Source: Psoroptes ovis
Lineage: Eukaryota; Arthropoda; Arachnida; Sarcoptiformes; Psoroptidae
Direction: 5' to 3'
NCBI GenBank assembly: GCA_002943765.1
Contig: PQWQ01000007.1
Coordinates: 1,862,501-1,926,500, forward strand
Length of the DNA stretch: 64,000 bases
Positions 1-12,600 of this stretch are shown one piece after another; within the stretch, counting starts at the first letter, position 1, and each line of letters starts with the position of its first letter. Position numbers and translations under genes: made by a program. The notes beneath the pieces were generated by a model, which worked only from the letters and a program-made list of their open reading frames with translations, was not told the DNA's origin and made no database searches.

Positions 1-695
1 TGCAAACATTATACCAGTTAATGACCAAATATTGAATGAATTCAGATATTTTCTCATAATTTCAATCGTTTTTGAATCAATTTCTGGCAGTTGAACATCA
101 TTCGTAACTGGCATTGAACATTGAAATTGATTAGCAAACCATTGAACTATTGGATCTAATTTTTTTGTTTGTAATTCATTTAGCTCGATTGGTAATGGAT
201 TACGATAACAAACAGTATCGAAATGAAAATATTGTAATAATTTATCAATATATTCATCTTTAGATAGATTATTTGGATTATCAATAACAGTATTTGCTAA
301 TGTTGTCAAATGCATATTGGATGGAATAATTTTTTCTTTTTGTGAATCCCATTCAGCTATGATCATCGATGCTAATGGTTCATTAAGGACATAAAATACA
401 TTTCCTTTAGGCGTTTTTAATTTCTTTCGATCCAAAATAATTTCAAAACGTTGTTCATTATTTTCGGTTACTTTCAAAAGGCTAACATTTTTATAAAATC
501 TTTTAATATCTATCGGTGAATCAAGGAAAAAACTGAAATTAAAATTTTTGGGAAAAAAATAAAGCCACTTTTAAAAAGAAACTTACTGGATGCTGCTGAA
601 GAAGAAGATTGAAATCTTGATTGAACCACCTGTTTGGCGGATGGAAATTTCAGAATCTTAGCGAATGATTGCCGAAGTATCATCATGATCTTCAT
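1..695 (-). CDS. ATPAF2: ATP synthase mitochondrial F1 complex assembly factor 2 (ATP12), 3' part outside window
   Basis: Mitochondrial chaperone that holds F1-ATPase alpha subunit before alpha3-beta3 assembly. Exons 587..695 and 1..509 (minus), separated by a 77-base GT..AG intron; the protein continues off the left edge. The N-terminus (MKIMMILRQSFAKILKF...) is Arg/Lys/Ser-rich without acids, as expected for a mitochondrial presequence. Exon 2 opens with IKRFYKNVS and carries LKTPKGN, EWDSQ, MHLTTLANTVIDNP, DTVCYR and IVQW, which are hallmark segments of the ATP12 family. The start is the ATG at 695; an in-frame upstream TTG at 737 is not credible as a start. The acceptor was chosen at 510-511 because the alternative at 533 puts a stop in frame. 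Divergent from the DNAJ gene. Family call is confident; the gene is incomplete only because of the window edge. Confidence 0.9.
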
Positions 696-772
696 TAATT
701 GATCACTTGAAGATCGATTAAATTTAAAATTTTTCAATCAAAATGAAATCACATGGACAAATATCAGTAGCA

Positions 773-785
773 CCATCTGTCGGTA
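773..785. promoter_or_regulatory. CCATCTRYCGRWA motif, copy 1, upstream of ATPAF2
   Basis: CCATCTGTCGGTA lies 78 bases 5' of the ATPAF2 start codon. The same degenerate 13-mer occurs upstream of PHETA and POLR2E. The recurrence is seen directly; a promoter or insulator role is inference. Confidence 0.4.
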
Positions 786-1475
786 AAGTTTGTAACGAAT
801 GAGCAAAAACCGGGACAATTTTTTTTTTCACTTTGTTTTGTTTACATAAAACCAACGAAAAAAAAATCAATGAATAAATGATAATGAAAATGTAGTGGCA
901 AAAATTTACTTATTTTTTTTGCAAATAAATTTGCGTTTGTGTCTATTTGCGTGTATGTATGATTGTTTGTTTGGTTCAAAGCTAACACAAAAGTATACGT
1001 AAGTTAAATGGAAATTTAAGAAAAATTAAATTAAAGTAAAAAATTAAATAAATTTTAATGAGTTTTTTATGAATTTTAATTTATTTAGTTGCAAAAATAG
1101 TGAAATTTTTAATTGATTAAAAATTATAAAATTTAATTACAATTAATTAATCAATCAATTTTCTAATTGTATTAATTAATATTGAATTGCAATGAATTGA
1201 AACATCGACCGTGATCGTCGTACTATAATTTGTTTCCATCTTCATATTGTCCAATGTTTATTGATTATCTTAATCTGAGTTGATCAAAGTGTAATAATTA
1301 AACAATCAAATCAAATACAAGTCAGATTCAAGTGATTTATTGATATTGATTACTTTTTCTGTAAATAAGTGCCCAAAATATTAATATTATTATTTATTTT
1401 GAAATTTTCTTCGAGAAATTTTTTATTAAATTTTGATTAAAGAAAATTAATTAATAAATAATCAATTTAAAATAA
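786..1475. other. Divergent intergenic region ATPAF2 / DNAJ gene
   Basis: AT-rich, with runs of A or T and repeated TTAAT/AATTAATTAATC words around 1010-1190 and 1430-1470. It presumably holds the 5'UTRs and promoters of the two divergent genes. No ORF or RNA gene was recognised. Confidence 0.5.
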
Positions 1476-2877
1476 ATGGATGGTAATAAAGATGAAAGTG
1501 AACGATGTATTCGTTTAGCTGAAGATGCATTATTGAATAAAAATTATGATGAAGCATTGAAAAAAGCTCAAAAAGCAGATAAATTATACTCAACTGATGC
1601 AACAAAAAGTAAGCGTTTGTTTGTGTTTGTCAATATTTATTTAATGTCATTTGTTTTTGACCATAGATTTATTGAACAAAGTAAAATCAATAATTGAAAA
1701 TCGACAAAAATCTGATGAAAATAGTGACAACAATTCAAATAATATCAATGATAATAATCATAATAATAATGATACAAATTACGATCAAAGAAAATATTCT
1801 AGAACCGCTAACGATATGAATAATGGTAAAAATGAACATCAGCAATATAAAGCATCTAGTTCATCAACATCATCATCATCATCATCTTTTCAATCAAAAT
1901 TATCCGTTGATTATATTAAAAAATGTAAAGATTATTATGAAATATTAGGTGTTACAAAACAAGCTGATGAAAAAGAAATCAAAACACAATATCGTAAATT
2001 AGCACTGCAATTTCATCCGGATAAGAACAAACAGCCGGGTGCATCTGAAGCATTCAAAGCAATTAATAATGCATTTGCTGTGTTAAGTGATCCAGAAAAA
2101 AGACGTCGTTATGATCAAATAGGGCCTGGTGATGATTCAGATTTTTCATTTAGCAGTACTACACGTAGTAGACGTTATGATTATTCACGTGGTTTCGAAG
2201 ATTTCAATGCAGATGAAATATTTAATATGTTTTTCGGTGGTGGTATACCAACTGGTAATGTTTATGTGTATAGAAATGGTACCGGCAATTGGAATCAACG
2301 TTCAACAAATCGTCATCATGAATCACAACAAACCAATGGTTATGCTGTACTGTTACAAATATTACCGATATTATTTTTTATTTGCATCTCATTATTAAGT
2401 AATCTTGTTCCAGATAATCCATATAGTCTACAAAGATCACAGTAAATATTGAAAATAATTATCATTGATGATTACAACTAATTATTATTTTATTTTTTCC
2501 AGTAAATATCCATATCAACGATTTACTGAAAATTTAGAAGTGCCCTATTTTGTCAAAGAAAATTTTGAACGTGATTATAGAGATAGTTTATCACAAATTG
2601 AAAGACATGTTGAAGAAAATTATATATCAAATCTACAAACATCATGTTTTAAGGAAAGAAATTATAGTAAGTTATTATTTGACATTTATCAAACATTATT
2701 TACCAATGAATCTTATTTTTTATGTCCATTTTTTCCTCGATCAATCACAATTTAATAGAAGAGAATCTGATATATCGAGCTAGATTTTTACGTGATAGTA
2801 CATTGGAATCAAAAGCTCAATCATTGAAAACACCATCATGTGAACAATTGGCAAAAATACAGAATAATTATTACTAA
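1476..2877 (+). CDS. DNAJB12: DnaJ homolog, DNAJB12/DNAJB14 type (ER-membrane Hsp40)
   Basis: ER-anchored J-protein that stimulates cytosolic Hsp70 in membrane-protein quality control. Exons 1476..1608, 1667..2441, 2503..2666 and 2759..2877 join in frame to 396 aa. Order: N-terminal MIT/TPR-like segment (ERCIRLAEDALLNKNYDEAL), an Asn/Ser-rich linker, a J domain at about 131-200 with HPD at 161-163, a Gly/aromatic linker, one hydrophobic membrane segment at about 270-292, then the C-terminal DUF1977 region (PYFVKENFERDY, VEENY, CFKERN). Length matches human DNAJB12. The three introns are 58-92 bases with GT..AG ends. B12 and B14 cannot be separated; probably the single arthropod orthologue. 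A polyadenylation signal AATAAA lies at 3385-3390. Confidence 0.92.
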
Positions 2878-3572
2878 CATTGAATGAATGAATGAATTAA
2901 TGGCAATTTCAACTAAGAAAAAAAAATTTCAAATAACAATAATAGTCATCTTTCATCTCTCAAGTATATATATTTATAATTTAATTCAAAACCATCATAA
3001 CAATGATGATATGATGATATTGATGTCGATAATAATACTAATGAATATGAATAATTCTTCTTTTTGTTTTATAAAAACACGATTGATTTTGAAGTGATTT
3101 TGATTTTTGATTCCTTGTTAATTAATTAATTATTATAATTATTTTCAATTATTATTATTTTTTCGTTTCACATTTATTTTTCACTTTCATCTTTCATATG
3201 ATACAATTACAATTATTATTATCATCAAAATCATCATCATCATTATTATTAATCGGTTATCTTAAATCAAACAAAACACTGTCCCAGATGAAGATGAAAC
3301 AATGATGAAATTTATTATTAAAAATATATTTATAAAATACAAATTAGAAATTAGAAAATTTTTATATTAACACGAATTAAATGGAATAAAAAAAATGAAT
3401 AAAAATGAAAAAAAAGATGCAATCACATAAACATGATTTAATAATGATGATTATCATTATTATTATTATTATATTTGATGAATAGGAATTTTTGTTTAAA
3501 TTTTTTTTTTAAATTAAAAATCAAATGAATTTTAATTGTTTCTGCTTGTTGAATTGGTTAATTTATAATTGA
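2878..3572. other. 3'UTR of DNAJ gene and AT-rich spacer
   Basis: Simple AT and ATT/CAT runs. Contains AATAAA at 3385-3390, the likely cleavage signal of the DNAJ transcript. Nothing else was recognised before the mariner element. Confidence 0.5.
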
Positions 3573-4762
3573 TAGTAGACACATTCTGGTTGGGTAAATA
3601 AAAATCCATTAATTTTAACATTCTTCGGTTGATTGTCCAATTTGAATCGTATATGCACCATTTTGTTGTATGATTTGTTGCCATCTTACCGGTAACTGCT
3701 GGATACCTCTTTCATAGAAATTCTGACCTTTATTGGCAAAAAAATCTTGCAATCGTTTTTCGCAATCCTCTCTTGATGTCAATTTTTTATCATTCAAAAA
3801 ATGTTGTAATGTAACAAAAAGATGATAATCACTTGGCGCCAAATCTGGACTGTTCGGTGGATGCAATAAAACTTCCCAGCCAAGCTCTCTAAGTTTCCGA
3901 CGAGTCACTGTAGACAAGTGTGGCTTAGCATTGTCCTGGTGGAACATGACACCTCTACCGTAGGCCAATTGTGGCCGATTCTGGTCAATGACCGTCTTCA
4001 AACGGTCCAGTTGTTGACAGTAGAGATCAGCATTGAGCGTTTGACCGTGTGGAAGCAATTCATAATAAATGATGCCCATCCAGTCCCACCAAACGCATAG
4101 CAAAACTTTACTAGCCACCGTTTGAGGTGTTTCAGCGCTTTTCGGTCGTTTCCGCGAAGGGTTATTGTATGTAATCCATTTCTCATCTCCAACCACAATC
4201 CGATTTAGAAACGGGTCTAATTCATTCCGCTTCGCCAAAGCTTCACAAATGGAAATACGATTCACCATGTTTTTCTCTGTCAATTCGATAGGCACCCAAA
4301 CATCGAGCTTCTTTTTATATCCAGCTTTATGTAAATGATTTAAAACTGTTATATGATCCATTTTTAGCTCCTGCGCTATGTTACGACTACTAACATGTCG
4401 GTCAATTTCGATCATTTCTTCAATTTTATCAACGTTTTCGACCACTGGTCTCCCTGTGCGAGGTGCATCTTTAACATCGAAATTTCCTGAACGAAATTTA
4501 CGATACCAAAATTGCACACAATTAGCTGTAACAGTATCATCGCCATAAACATCATTAACAATTTTAGCCGCTTGGCTTGCATTTTCTTTTTTGTCAAATA
4601 AAAACTGTAAAATGTATCGAATTTTTTCTTTGTTTTTTTCCATTTCAAAAATCAAGCTGTAATTCACCAAATGAAAAATAGCAAATGTGAAATGTCACTT
4701 TTTCAAACAAGCATAGACCTTTGGAATCGTTTGTTGCTGATATTTACCCAAAAATTACTATC
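3573..4762 (-). mobile_element. mariner-family DNA transposon
   Basis: A mariner transposase gene is bracketed by an inverted 11-mer, TTGGGTAAATA at 3590-3600 and its complement at 4741-4751. Further out both sides carry TGATAGTA (left) or its complement TACTATCA (right), with 8 fewer bases between the two blocks on the right. This suggests degraded terminal inverted repeats of about 20-30 bases. I could not identify the exact ends or a clean TA target duplication, so the boundaries are approximate. Confidence 0.65.
3615..4643 (-). CDS. mariner transposase, intact ORF
   Basis: DDD cut-and-paste transposase, 342 aa from the ATG at 4643; the upstream extension begins with a TTG and is ignored. 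N-terminal paired helix-turn-helix region (FWYRKFRSGNFDV, GRP linker), then the mariner signature WVPIELTEKN at 116-125. Catalytic triad D153 (GDEKW), D237 (HQDNAKPH) and D272 (SPDLAPSDYHLF), with 34 residues between the last two: the DD34D spacing of mariner. Position 264 is Asn where most mariners have Tyr (YSPDLAPSDYHLF). There are no stops or frameshifts, so the copy looks young or under selection. Inserted between the DNAJ gene and PHETA; not a host function. Confidence 0.93.
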   Translation of the reverse strand: MEKNKEKIRYILQFLFDKKENASQAAKIVNDVYGDDTVTANCVQFWYRKFRSGNFDVKDAPRTGRPVVENVDKIEEMIEIDRHVSSRNIAQELKMDHITVLNHLHKAGYKKKLDVWVPIELTEKNMVNRISICEALAKRNELDPFLNRIVVGDEKWITYNNPSRKRPKSAETPQTVASKVLLCVWWDWMGIIYYELLPHGQTLNADLYCQQLDRLKTVIDQNRPQLAYGRGVMFHQDNAKPHLSTVTRRKLRELGWEVLLHPPNSPDLAPSDYHLFVTLQHFLNDKKLTSREDCEKRLQDFFANKGQNFYERGIQQLPVRWQQIIQQNGAYTIQIGQSTEEC

Positions 4763-4770
4763 ATCAACAG

Positions 4771-4783
4771 CCATCTACCGAAA
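4771..4783. promoter_or_regulatory. CCATCTRYCGRWA motif, copy 2, upstream of PHETA
   Basis: CCATCTACCGAAA, 175 bases 5' of the PHETA start codon and just outside the mariner right end. Same consensus as 773-785 and 24796-24808. Function inferred only. Confidence 0.4.
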
Positions 4784-4957
4784 ATACTAATGGATAAATT
4801 TTTCCCCGACCTAAAATTTTTTCACCTTCTCCAGATGATACACAATTCGAGCGCCAGCTGTGAAGCTATTTTTCAAGTTTAATCATTGTTTTGGTTTGTA
4901 TTTACCATTTTTTTCTTGATTTTTTAGACAAATCTAATTGATTTGTAATCTTAAAGA

Positions 4958-5623
4958 ATGAAAATAAAATTCAATGAACGATGTTTAATCCATATCGCAC
5001 AATCAAATGAACAAAACCCGATCGATCATTGTGGCTATTTACAACAATGGAATGATGAAAAGAAAATTTATCAAACAAAATGGTTCGTGTTGAAAGAAAA
5101 TTTACTGTTTTATTATAACAGTCGTAATGACAATGAACCAAACGGTCTAATAATATTGGATGGTTATCGTGTTGAAATCATTGAAAACAATATCGCCGAT
5201 AAACGTTTTCCATTCAAGATTGATTTCGGTATTAGCCGTTTAACCGGTAAACCATTAAAATCATACATATTGGTAGCGGATTCACATACAGATATGGAAA
5301 AATGGATCAAAGTATTAAGTTGTGCATCATATGATTATCTTAAAATGGTCGTATCCGAATTAGAACATCGATTGAGTGAATTGGAAAATCCTAAAATAAT
5401 TTTAAATGATAATGATAGCGATACAAATTCAGATATGACAAGTTCAAACCCTGCGGCAGCAACGACGGCAATATCAAATCAACAACGATTCAATCCATTC
5501 GATAATGATGATCAAGTGTACAACGATAATGGGAATGATCAAATTCAAAATATTGAACAGCTAACATTTGCCGAATTACATGAATATTATGGTCGACAAA
5601 TTCGAAAATGTTTTCAAACTTGA
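4958..5623 (+). CDS. PHETA1: Sesquipedalian/PHETA (FAM109) PH-domain endosomal adaptor
   Basis: Endosome-to-Golgi and recycling adaptor that binds the inositol 5-phosphatase OCRL. Single exon, 221 aa. PH domain at about 23-125: HCGYLQQW, WFVLKENLLFYY, PNGLIILDGYRVEII and the closing helix MEKWIKVLSCASYDYLKMVV; this end of the domain and the following ELEHRLSELE are characteristic of Sesquipedalian. A Ser/Asn/Asp-rich linker leads to a C-terminal FAELHEYYGRQIRKCF, matching the F&H motif (F204, H208) by which these proteins dock to the OCRL RhoGAP-like domain. Start at the first ATG after in-frame stops. Vertebrates have two paralogues; the symbol denotes the family. The likely poly(A) signal is AATAAA at 5936-5941. 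Confidence 0.88.
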   Translation: MKIKFNERCLIHIAQSNEQNPIDHCGYLQQWNDEKKIYQTKWFVLKENLLFYYNSRNDNEPNGLIILDGYRVEIIENNIADKRFPFKIDFGISRLTGKPLKSYILVADSHTDMEKWIKVLSCASYDYLKMVVSELEHRLSELENPKIILNDNDSDTNSDMTSSNPAAATTAISNQQRFNPFDNDDQVYNDNGNDQIQNIEQLTFAELHEYYGRQIRKCFQT

Positions 5624-6646
5624 TCATCAATGATGAATTTTCCTATCATAAAGCATTTGAGAGACTAATTTCGAAAAATTGTGATATGAAAAATCAATCC
5701 AACTATAATCCGCATAATAATCGGAAAATTTCATTTATTCATATATTATCATATTATTATAAATGTGGAATGAAAAAAAAAATGGAAATTTTTTTTTTAA
5801 ATCCTTTGTTTCTTATTTTCAAATATTTTTTGTTTTGTTTTTGTTTTTGTTTTTCATATAAAATTTTTATGAAAATGAAATTTTTATGAAATTGTAATGA
5901 TAGTAATGAATGATGTGATAATAATGAATTATTATAATAAAAAAAAATATGAAAAAATTGATAATAAATTGTAATTTATGAATTATGAATTAATCAAATA
6001 ATAATAATAATAATAATGATAATAGTAATTATAATAATAATAATAATAGTAATTAATCAAAATTGATAAATATTTGAAAATTTGATGATCAAATATAATG
6101 TTTGTTTTTGGAGGGTTGTATTTTGTTTTAAAATATGAAAAAAATGTATTTAAATGAATGAATGAAAGATGATGATGACATTAGTTGATAATTTATGAAA
6201 ATGTAAAAATGAATGATTGAATCTTTTGTAATTAATAAATAATAAATTTTCATGATCAATATTGATGATGATAATAAATATTTACAGATACATAAATGGT
6301 TCATTATTTTTCTTCGAATGTATTTTGTCCAAAAAAATTAAAATATGACTTGAATCGATTCGATTATCATCATCGTAATCATTGAATGTGTGAATTATTG
6401 AATCCATTATTTTTAGGCAATTTGTATTTGTACAAATTTTGTTTTTTTTGCTCCAAATTTTCATTGGATTGATTATTATGATAATAACATCAACAATGGT
6501 ATTTATATAAATACACAATATTTCATAACAGTTAATATTCATGATCATAATAATAATAATAATAATGATAATGAGAATGGTATTAATAGCAACAATTAAT
6601 AATAATAATAATAATAATTTCAAGATAATAATCATTATCATCATCA
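5624..6646. other. Convergent 3' spacer PHETA / MED13
   Basis: Contains the PHETA 3'UTR (AATAAA 5936-5941), long ATT/AAT trinucleotide tracts (about 6000-6060 and 6540-6620) and the MED13 3'UTR on the other strand. Isoleucine/methionine-only ORFs here are translations of the trinucleotide repeats, not genes. Confidence 0.6.
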
Positions 6647-9600
6647 TCATTGTACTAATGCTTGAATTGTATGATATAGCTGCATCAATACTTGTATATG
6701 TAATGGTAAACATGATAAACGATCATTTGTTGATGGATCAAGTATAAGCCATGATAATGCATTATATCCTTCAAGTGAGTATCTATGAGAATAAAATGAA
6801 TTTATTTTTAGTTTTAATTCATTTCAAGTTCAATTAAAGTATAAATAAATACATACCTTAAAACATCTGTAGTTAAATTAGAATCCAATGAATGTCCATC
6901 ACGATTGTTCGAATGGAATAAATCATCAGTATTCTGATGTACCGATGGTGTATGAATCAATAATGCGGACTTTATTTTAGAGAAAAAAAAATGAAAAAAT
7001 TCAGAAAAAATTGAAATATTGAAAAAATCATTTCATTCAAAATGTTAAATGTTTACCTTGAGAAATACTGGACATGTATTTTCCAAATGTGGACAATGAG
7101 ACCAAAACCAACGGGGCAATGGCCCAGTGCGTGCTGTCGACACATAAAATGCTAATGCCAATGGCTGTTGTGATAATTGTGTTGGCTCATCATGATCAAC
7201 TTCCATAAGACTTGAATTCTGTGTTAGAATGAAAATAAATAAATTAAATGGTAAATTTCAGTAGTTTAAATGAAAATGAGAACAAACCTTCAAAGAATCT
7301 GATGTATCGAACATTTGCCGATTACTAGGACTGTCTGGTTGCAAACCATCTCGATGTAAAATATCATCGGAGAAAAAATCAAGAAAATCGTCTTCATCAA
7401 CTGGTATGTCTGACTCAAGATTATCATCACCGAGATCGCCAAAAAATTCATCAGCTAAATTAAAATTTGTATGCGATGATTGTGTCGTAGCTGATGTTGG
7501 AAATACTAATATGTGTGTGCAAGATGCATCTTCAGGTGTTGAAAGGCCACATGTATTGCACGAACTACTAAATCGTTCATCTGGTGTATAATAATTTGGA
7601 AATACACGCAATGCGGTATCAGCCTCCAATGATATTAAACATGCAGAATAGATTGCTGGTTGATCATTTGGTCCAACATAACGACATTGATTACACATTT
7701 CTTTCAATTGTCTGCTATATTTTTGCAATGATTTTTTACTCAATAAAAATGTCCAGTCTCTTAATTCACCATGACCAATGCGACCAACACGTCCAATCAC
7801 TAAACGCCATGGCATTACAGATTCAGCCATAACTGTTTGAATGAATTTCATCAATTTATCTAATCCGAATCTTCGTATGGACGCTTTTCGTCGTCTCAAA
7901 CGATTCGGTATGTTTATGTTGATCACTTTTGTATGCAGAATATCACCACGATCATTTGTACATGATGCAATCAACCATTTTTTATCTTCGGTCAAACAAT
8001 AACCACAATACAATATTTGCGATCTTTCACGACGGTCACCAAACGTCTCTGTCAATTCTGTTTGTTTATCTTTTAATGAGGCCAATATATAAGGTGTTGT
8101 GAATAATTCTGTACGATTTAATGCAGATGATTTATTTTTCAAAAATAAATCAAATGATGCAGCTGGACCAAGACCAGTCAAACTTTTGATATTTGATTGT
8201 ATAACTAATTGCTGTTTACATTGACCATAGGAAGCGAATGCCAGCTCTTTCAATTGAGGTAAACGTGAATAATCACGAAAATCTTTATCATTCGAACAAA
8301 CAGAATCGATCGATAACATTTGCATGTGTATATTATTACGCATTTGTTCTGGAAAATATTTTTTCAATAGCGAAAATGTTTTCAACAAACCGATTGAACC
8401 GAGTTTTGTCATTTCTTTGCCAAATGGTGAAAATGATTCTAATACATAAATCATTACTGATGGATATTTATGTGGATCTTCTTCTTCGTCATATGGTTGA
8501 AATGCATTATTGGTTGTTGTCGATGTGTTTGATTGATTATGACTATCTTGATTACTTGTTGATCCATGTGATGTATCTAAATCATTTAAGATTTGATTAT
8601 TATTATTATTATTAGCAGCATTATTATCCGATTGCTGTTGCTGTGTAGGTCCATTAGTATTATTATTATTAATGCCATTATTCAAAGATGATTTTGACTG
8701 TTGTATATTATTATTATTATTATTAATATTTTGACTATTTTTATTAAATGATGATGATAATAATGAATTCGATGACACAGCATTCGATGAAGATGTATAT
8801 GAAGATGATGACGTACCATTCATTGTAATATGATGATGATTGTGATGCTGATGTTGTTGCTGTTGTTGATGGTGAGAATGATGAAGATGTGATTGTTGTT
8901 GATTAGCATTATTCGAATTGATTCCATTATTCATATTTGATGATGATGATGACAAATCATGATGTTGTTGTTGTCCCATTGAATAAGCAGAATTATTATG
9001 AAATGATGATTTCATTAAACGTTCACCAACAGCTGATGGAGTGAATGATGGTGATAGATCATACAATGCCTTAGCAAATGAGCGTATTTTTTCAGCCAAA
9101 TCACTGTTACCCAATTGCTGAAACCAATCATCCATTGTGTTGTTTTGTTGATCATTGTTGTTATTAATACTGCTTTTACCAGCAACATAGATACCGGAAT
9201 CACTTGATAATTTTCCTAGTGGTATATGCCTGCCAAGTCGTAAAATTTCATATGTTGCTGACAATTCTTTGAAAAAATTTCGTATTTTTGATAATTGAGA
9301 TTCCATTTCAGATTGTATAATAACAACATAGTAAATATCACGTGTTATCGCATAAGGTTCCAGAGATAATTTTTCCCAAAATTTCAAACCGAATGGACTC
9401 ATTGCAACACATTCACGATCATAACCGACTAATAATGATGGTATTGGCTGTGGTTCACACTGACACTCAGTTCCGCGTCCAGCTAAACGATGAAATTGTC
9501 TCCATGTCAATGGTCCCTTGACTGTGTTATATGTTACTTCATTCATTGATCCTTTGCGCTGAACAGATTCTTGCATCAATGGTTGCAATGTTTTTAATGT

Positions 9601-12600
9601 AAGCATTACTTCGTGATTATTAACCGGATGATTAGAATTAATAAATTGCCAATCATGTAGCAATGAACGATTCAAACCAGTATTGTTCCCAATATGTGAT
9701 TGCGAAGGACTATTTGATGGCCATCCGCCATGCTGGAATAATTTCGGTGTGCTTGGACCAGGTGTATGACAATCTAACCTGGTAATTTGTAACGACATTT
9801 GTATTATGGCCGTATAATCTTCATACATTAAACGTAACGGATTTTTCAATCGTTCTACTTGATGCGATTTGTTACTTCGTAATGGCTGATTGTTCAGATT
9901 TTGATCATAATTATTATAACAACGGAGGCGATCACAATACATTATATTGGCTAATGTAGATGTCGATGGATATATTGTTGTAGATTGATTTAATAATAAT
10001 TTTATATATTGATCGTCATTGACTGTGGATAAACATTTCCTCAGTTCTTTATCAACGTATGCATCAATCGTTGTTGTTTGATCTTTTTGATGTGAATCCG
10101 ACGATGGTAATATTAATAAATTTTCCTTATTTGCTTCAATTGGATCATAATATACACCTGTTATCTCAACTTCATCTTCATAAAATAAACCAGCAAAATA
10201 ACTCAGATGACGATTAGAGATAGCGCTAAAACCACATGTACAGGTCAAACAATTTTGATCATTATTTTGTTGTTGGTGATGTAAATTATGATCTTTGTGC
10301 ATAAGTTGCTCAGGTAAATAGATGCCATAATCATTGCCTTTTATATTCATATTACAAACACAAATTGAACAGCTTTCGAAATTATGATCATGAAACAAAT
10401 TGAACATTGAATCAGATAATAATAAATTAAGCATCAAGGAATTACATTCGATTGTCATTGATAAATGATTATCATTCGAAATGTGATGAAGATGCGATGG
10501 ATGAGGACTATGTGGACCATATGGACTCATCATCATCATTGGATTTTTCGCCATCATCATTCCTGGCTGTGTTGGTTGTGGAAACATAAATGGTGAACGT
10601 CGATTATCCAGCATCGATCCTGGTGAATTCATATTACAATCGATTAATGGATATGGGCTATGACCGCCACCTGCACCACCACTTGGTAATGGACTAATTT
10701 GTTGCCGCAATCTTGAATGCGATGGATGCATTGAATGAGGTGGAGGAGGCAATGGTGATGAACCTGGTGTCATCGGTGATATTGGATAATTCGTTGAACT
10801 ACTTCTCGGTACACGAATCATTGGACTTGAAAATTGTTGCCCCATTTTTGTATTATTCATATTTTGTTGTTGCATCGAATGATTAGACGGAAATCTTTGG
10901 TTCAACTTGAAAAATGGTGTTTGTTGTTGCTGTTGATGATTCAATGGATGACCACCGTTGGGAAATGGTGAAAAATTTGGCGAAAAACTTCTCATGCCTG
11001 GATGATTATTATGATGATATGGATGATTTTGTTGTAATTGTTGATGATGTGAATGATAATGATGATCGCTATTATTATGATGTTGAATAGAATGATTTGT
11101 TGATCTTCGATGATTAATATTGGTGTTATGTTTATAATGAAAATTTGGAGGTAATGTATCTTTACATTCAACATTACATAACGGTAAATATTTATCTGAT
11201 GTGATGAATATTGATTGAACAGGTGGCATATAAACTAATGCTTGTTCGTTTGACTCAAGATCATTCAATGGTTTCAGTTTATTAGTGATAATTTGATTTT
11301 GATTAGCATTTATTGTATTAGTATTCACCATAGAACTATTTAATGACTGTAATTCCGTACGAATATTGATTTGATTATTATTATTGACGCTATTATTATT
11401 ATTATTATTGATAATGGTATTAGCATTGTTAATGGGCATAGAATCAGTATCGATATCATTATTTTTATCATTATGATTGAATGGTTTGTTTGTTTGTGCA
11501 TCATTCGTTACGAATGAGCTTGATGGTGAAGATACCATTGCTTCGAGTGATGGTGGCGTTGGAAACATACGACTTAATTCAGCAACACCCAAGACAGATG
11601 TTGAATTATTCGAAGTCGATGATGTTGCTGATGCATTTGTCGTTGTTGCTGGTAAAATTGTTTCAGTTTCAATATGATTGGGATTATTTTTATGATTCAT
11701 TTGTTGCTGTTGTAGTTGTTGCTCTTCCTCTAGAGGTGAATTCAAAAATTCCAAATCACTTGGCAATATTTCACCATTTTTCACAAATAAATTACCATTA
11801 TGATTAACGATTAATTTTTCACTAATTTTACTATGATTATGAAGATTAGTATTGATATTAGTGTTATTATAATTAACAGCATTGATGTTTTTATTTATCA
11901 ATTCATTCTCAATTGATGATGATAATTTTGCTTTAATAAATTTATTATTATTATCAGCTGATTGACTGCTAACATTCATAGTATCATTACCATGAATGTT
12001 ACTAACATTATTATTATCATCATTATTAGTGTTACAAGATAAATTCGACCTTAATACTTCAGAATTATTATCATTATTCATTGAACTACTACTCAATAAT
12101 TTATTAATCATTGGAGTTGATGATGACTTTGAAGATTTATCGGTTTGTTGTGGTGGATTATAATCGCATAATGCACTTCTCGAATTATTGTCAAGATTAG
12201 AATTATAATCACCATTCATTATATGTGTTGATGCATCATATAAATTATTACTACTAAAATGATGACTTGATTTGAAACGACGATTTTTCATCGGTAAATC
12301 ATTGTCATTGAAATCCCAATCGTTATTTATCAATTTCTCATCACTAAAATCATATAATAGTCCATTTAATAATTTATAGGCTATGTCATCATCATAGAAT
12401 GAAGATGATTTGCTACGTTTATTTGAATAGCCATTCGTAATCACTGATTCTTTTGTATCAATATCACCATTATTATTATTCGAATCTTTAAGTGTCGATG
12501 ATTGGTCTGAATTAACAATGGCGGGACTTAACGATCGATGAATCATTTGATTGTTATTATGACTGTTGCTAAGAATTGGTGTACTTGCTGCTATTAAATT

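Noticed and set aside
5608..5889. 93-aa ORF after PHETA
   Set aside because: Begins inside the last PHETA codons in another frame and runs through the AT-rich 3'UTR; Phe/Lys-only tail.
6282..6747. 143-aa and 68-aa ORFs on opposite strands
   Set aside because: Made almost entirely of Ile/Met/Asn from ATT/ATG repeats, and they overlap the real last MED13 exon in other frames.
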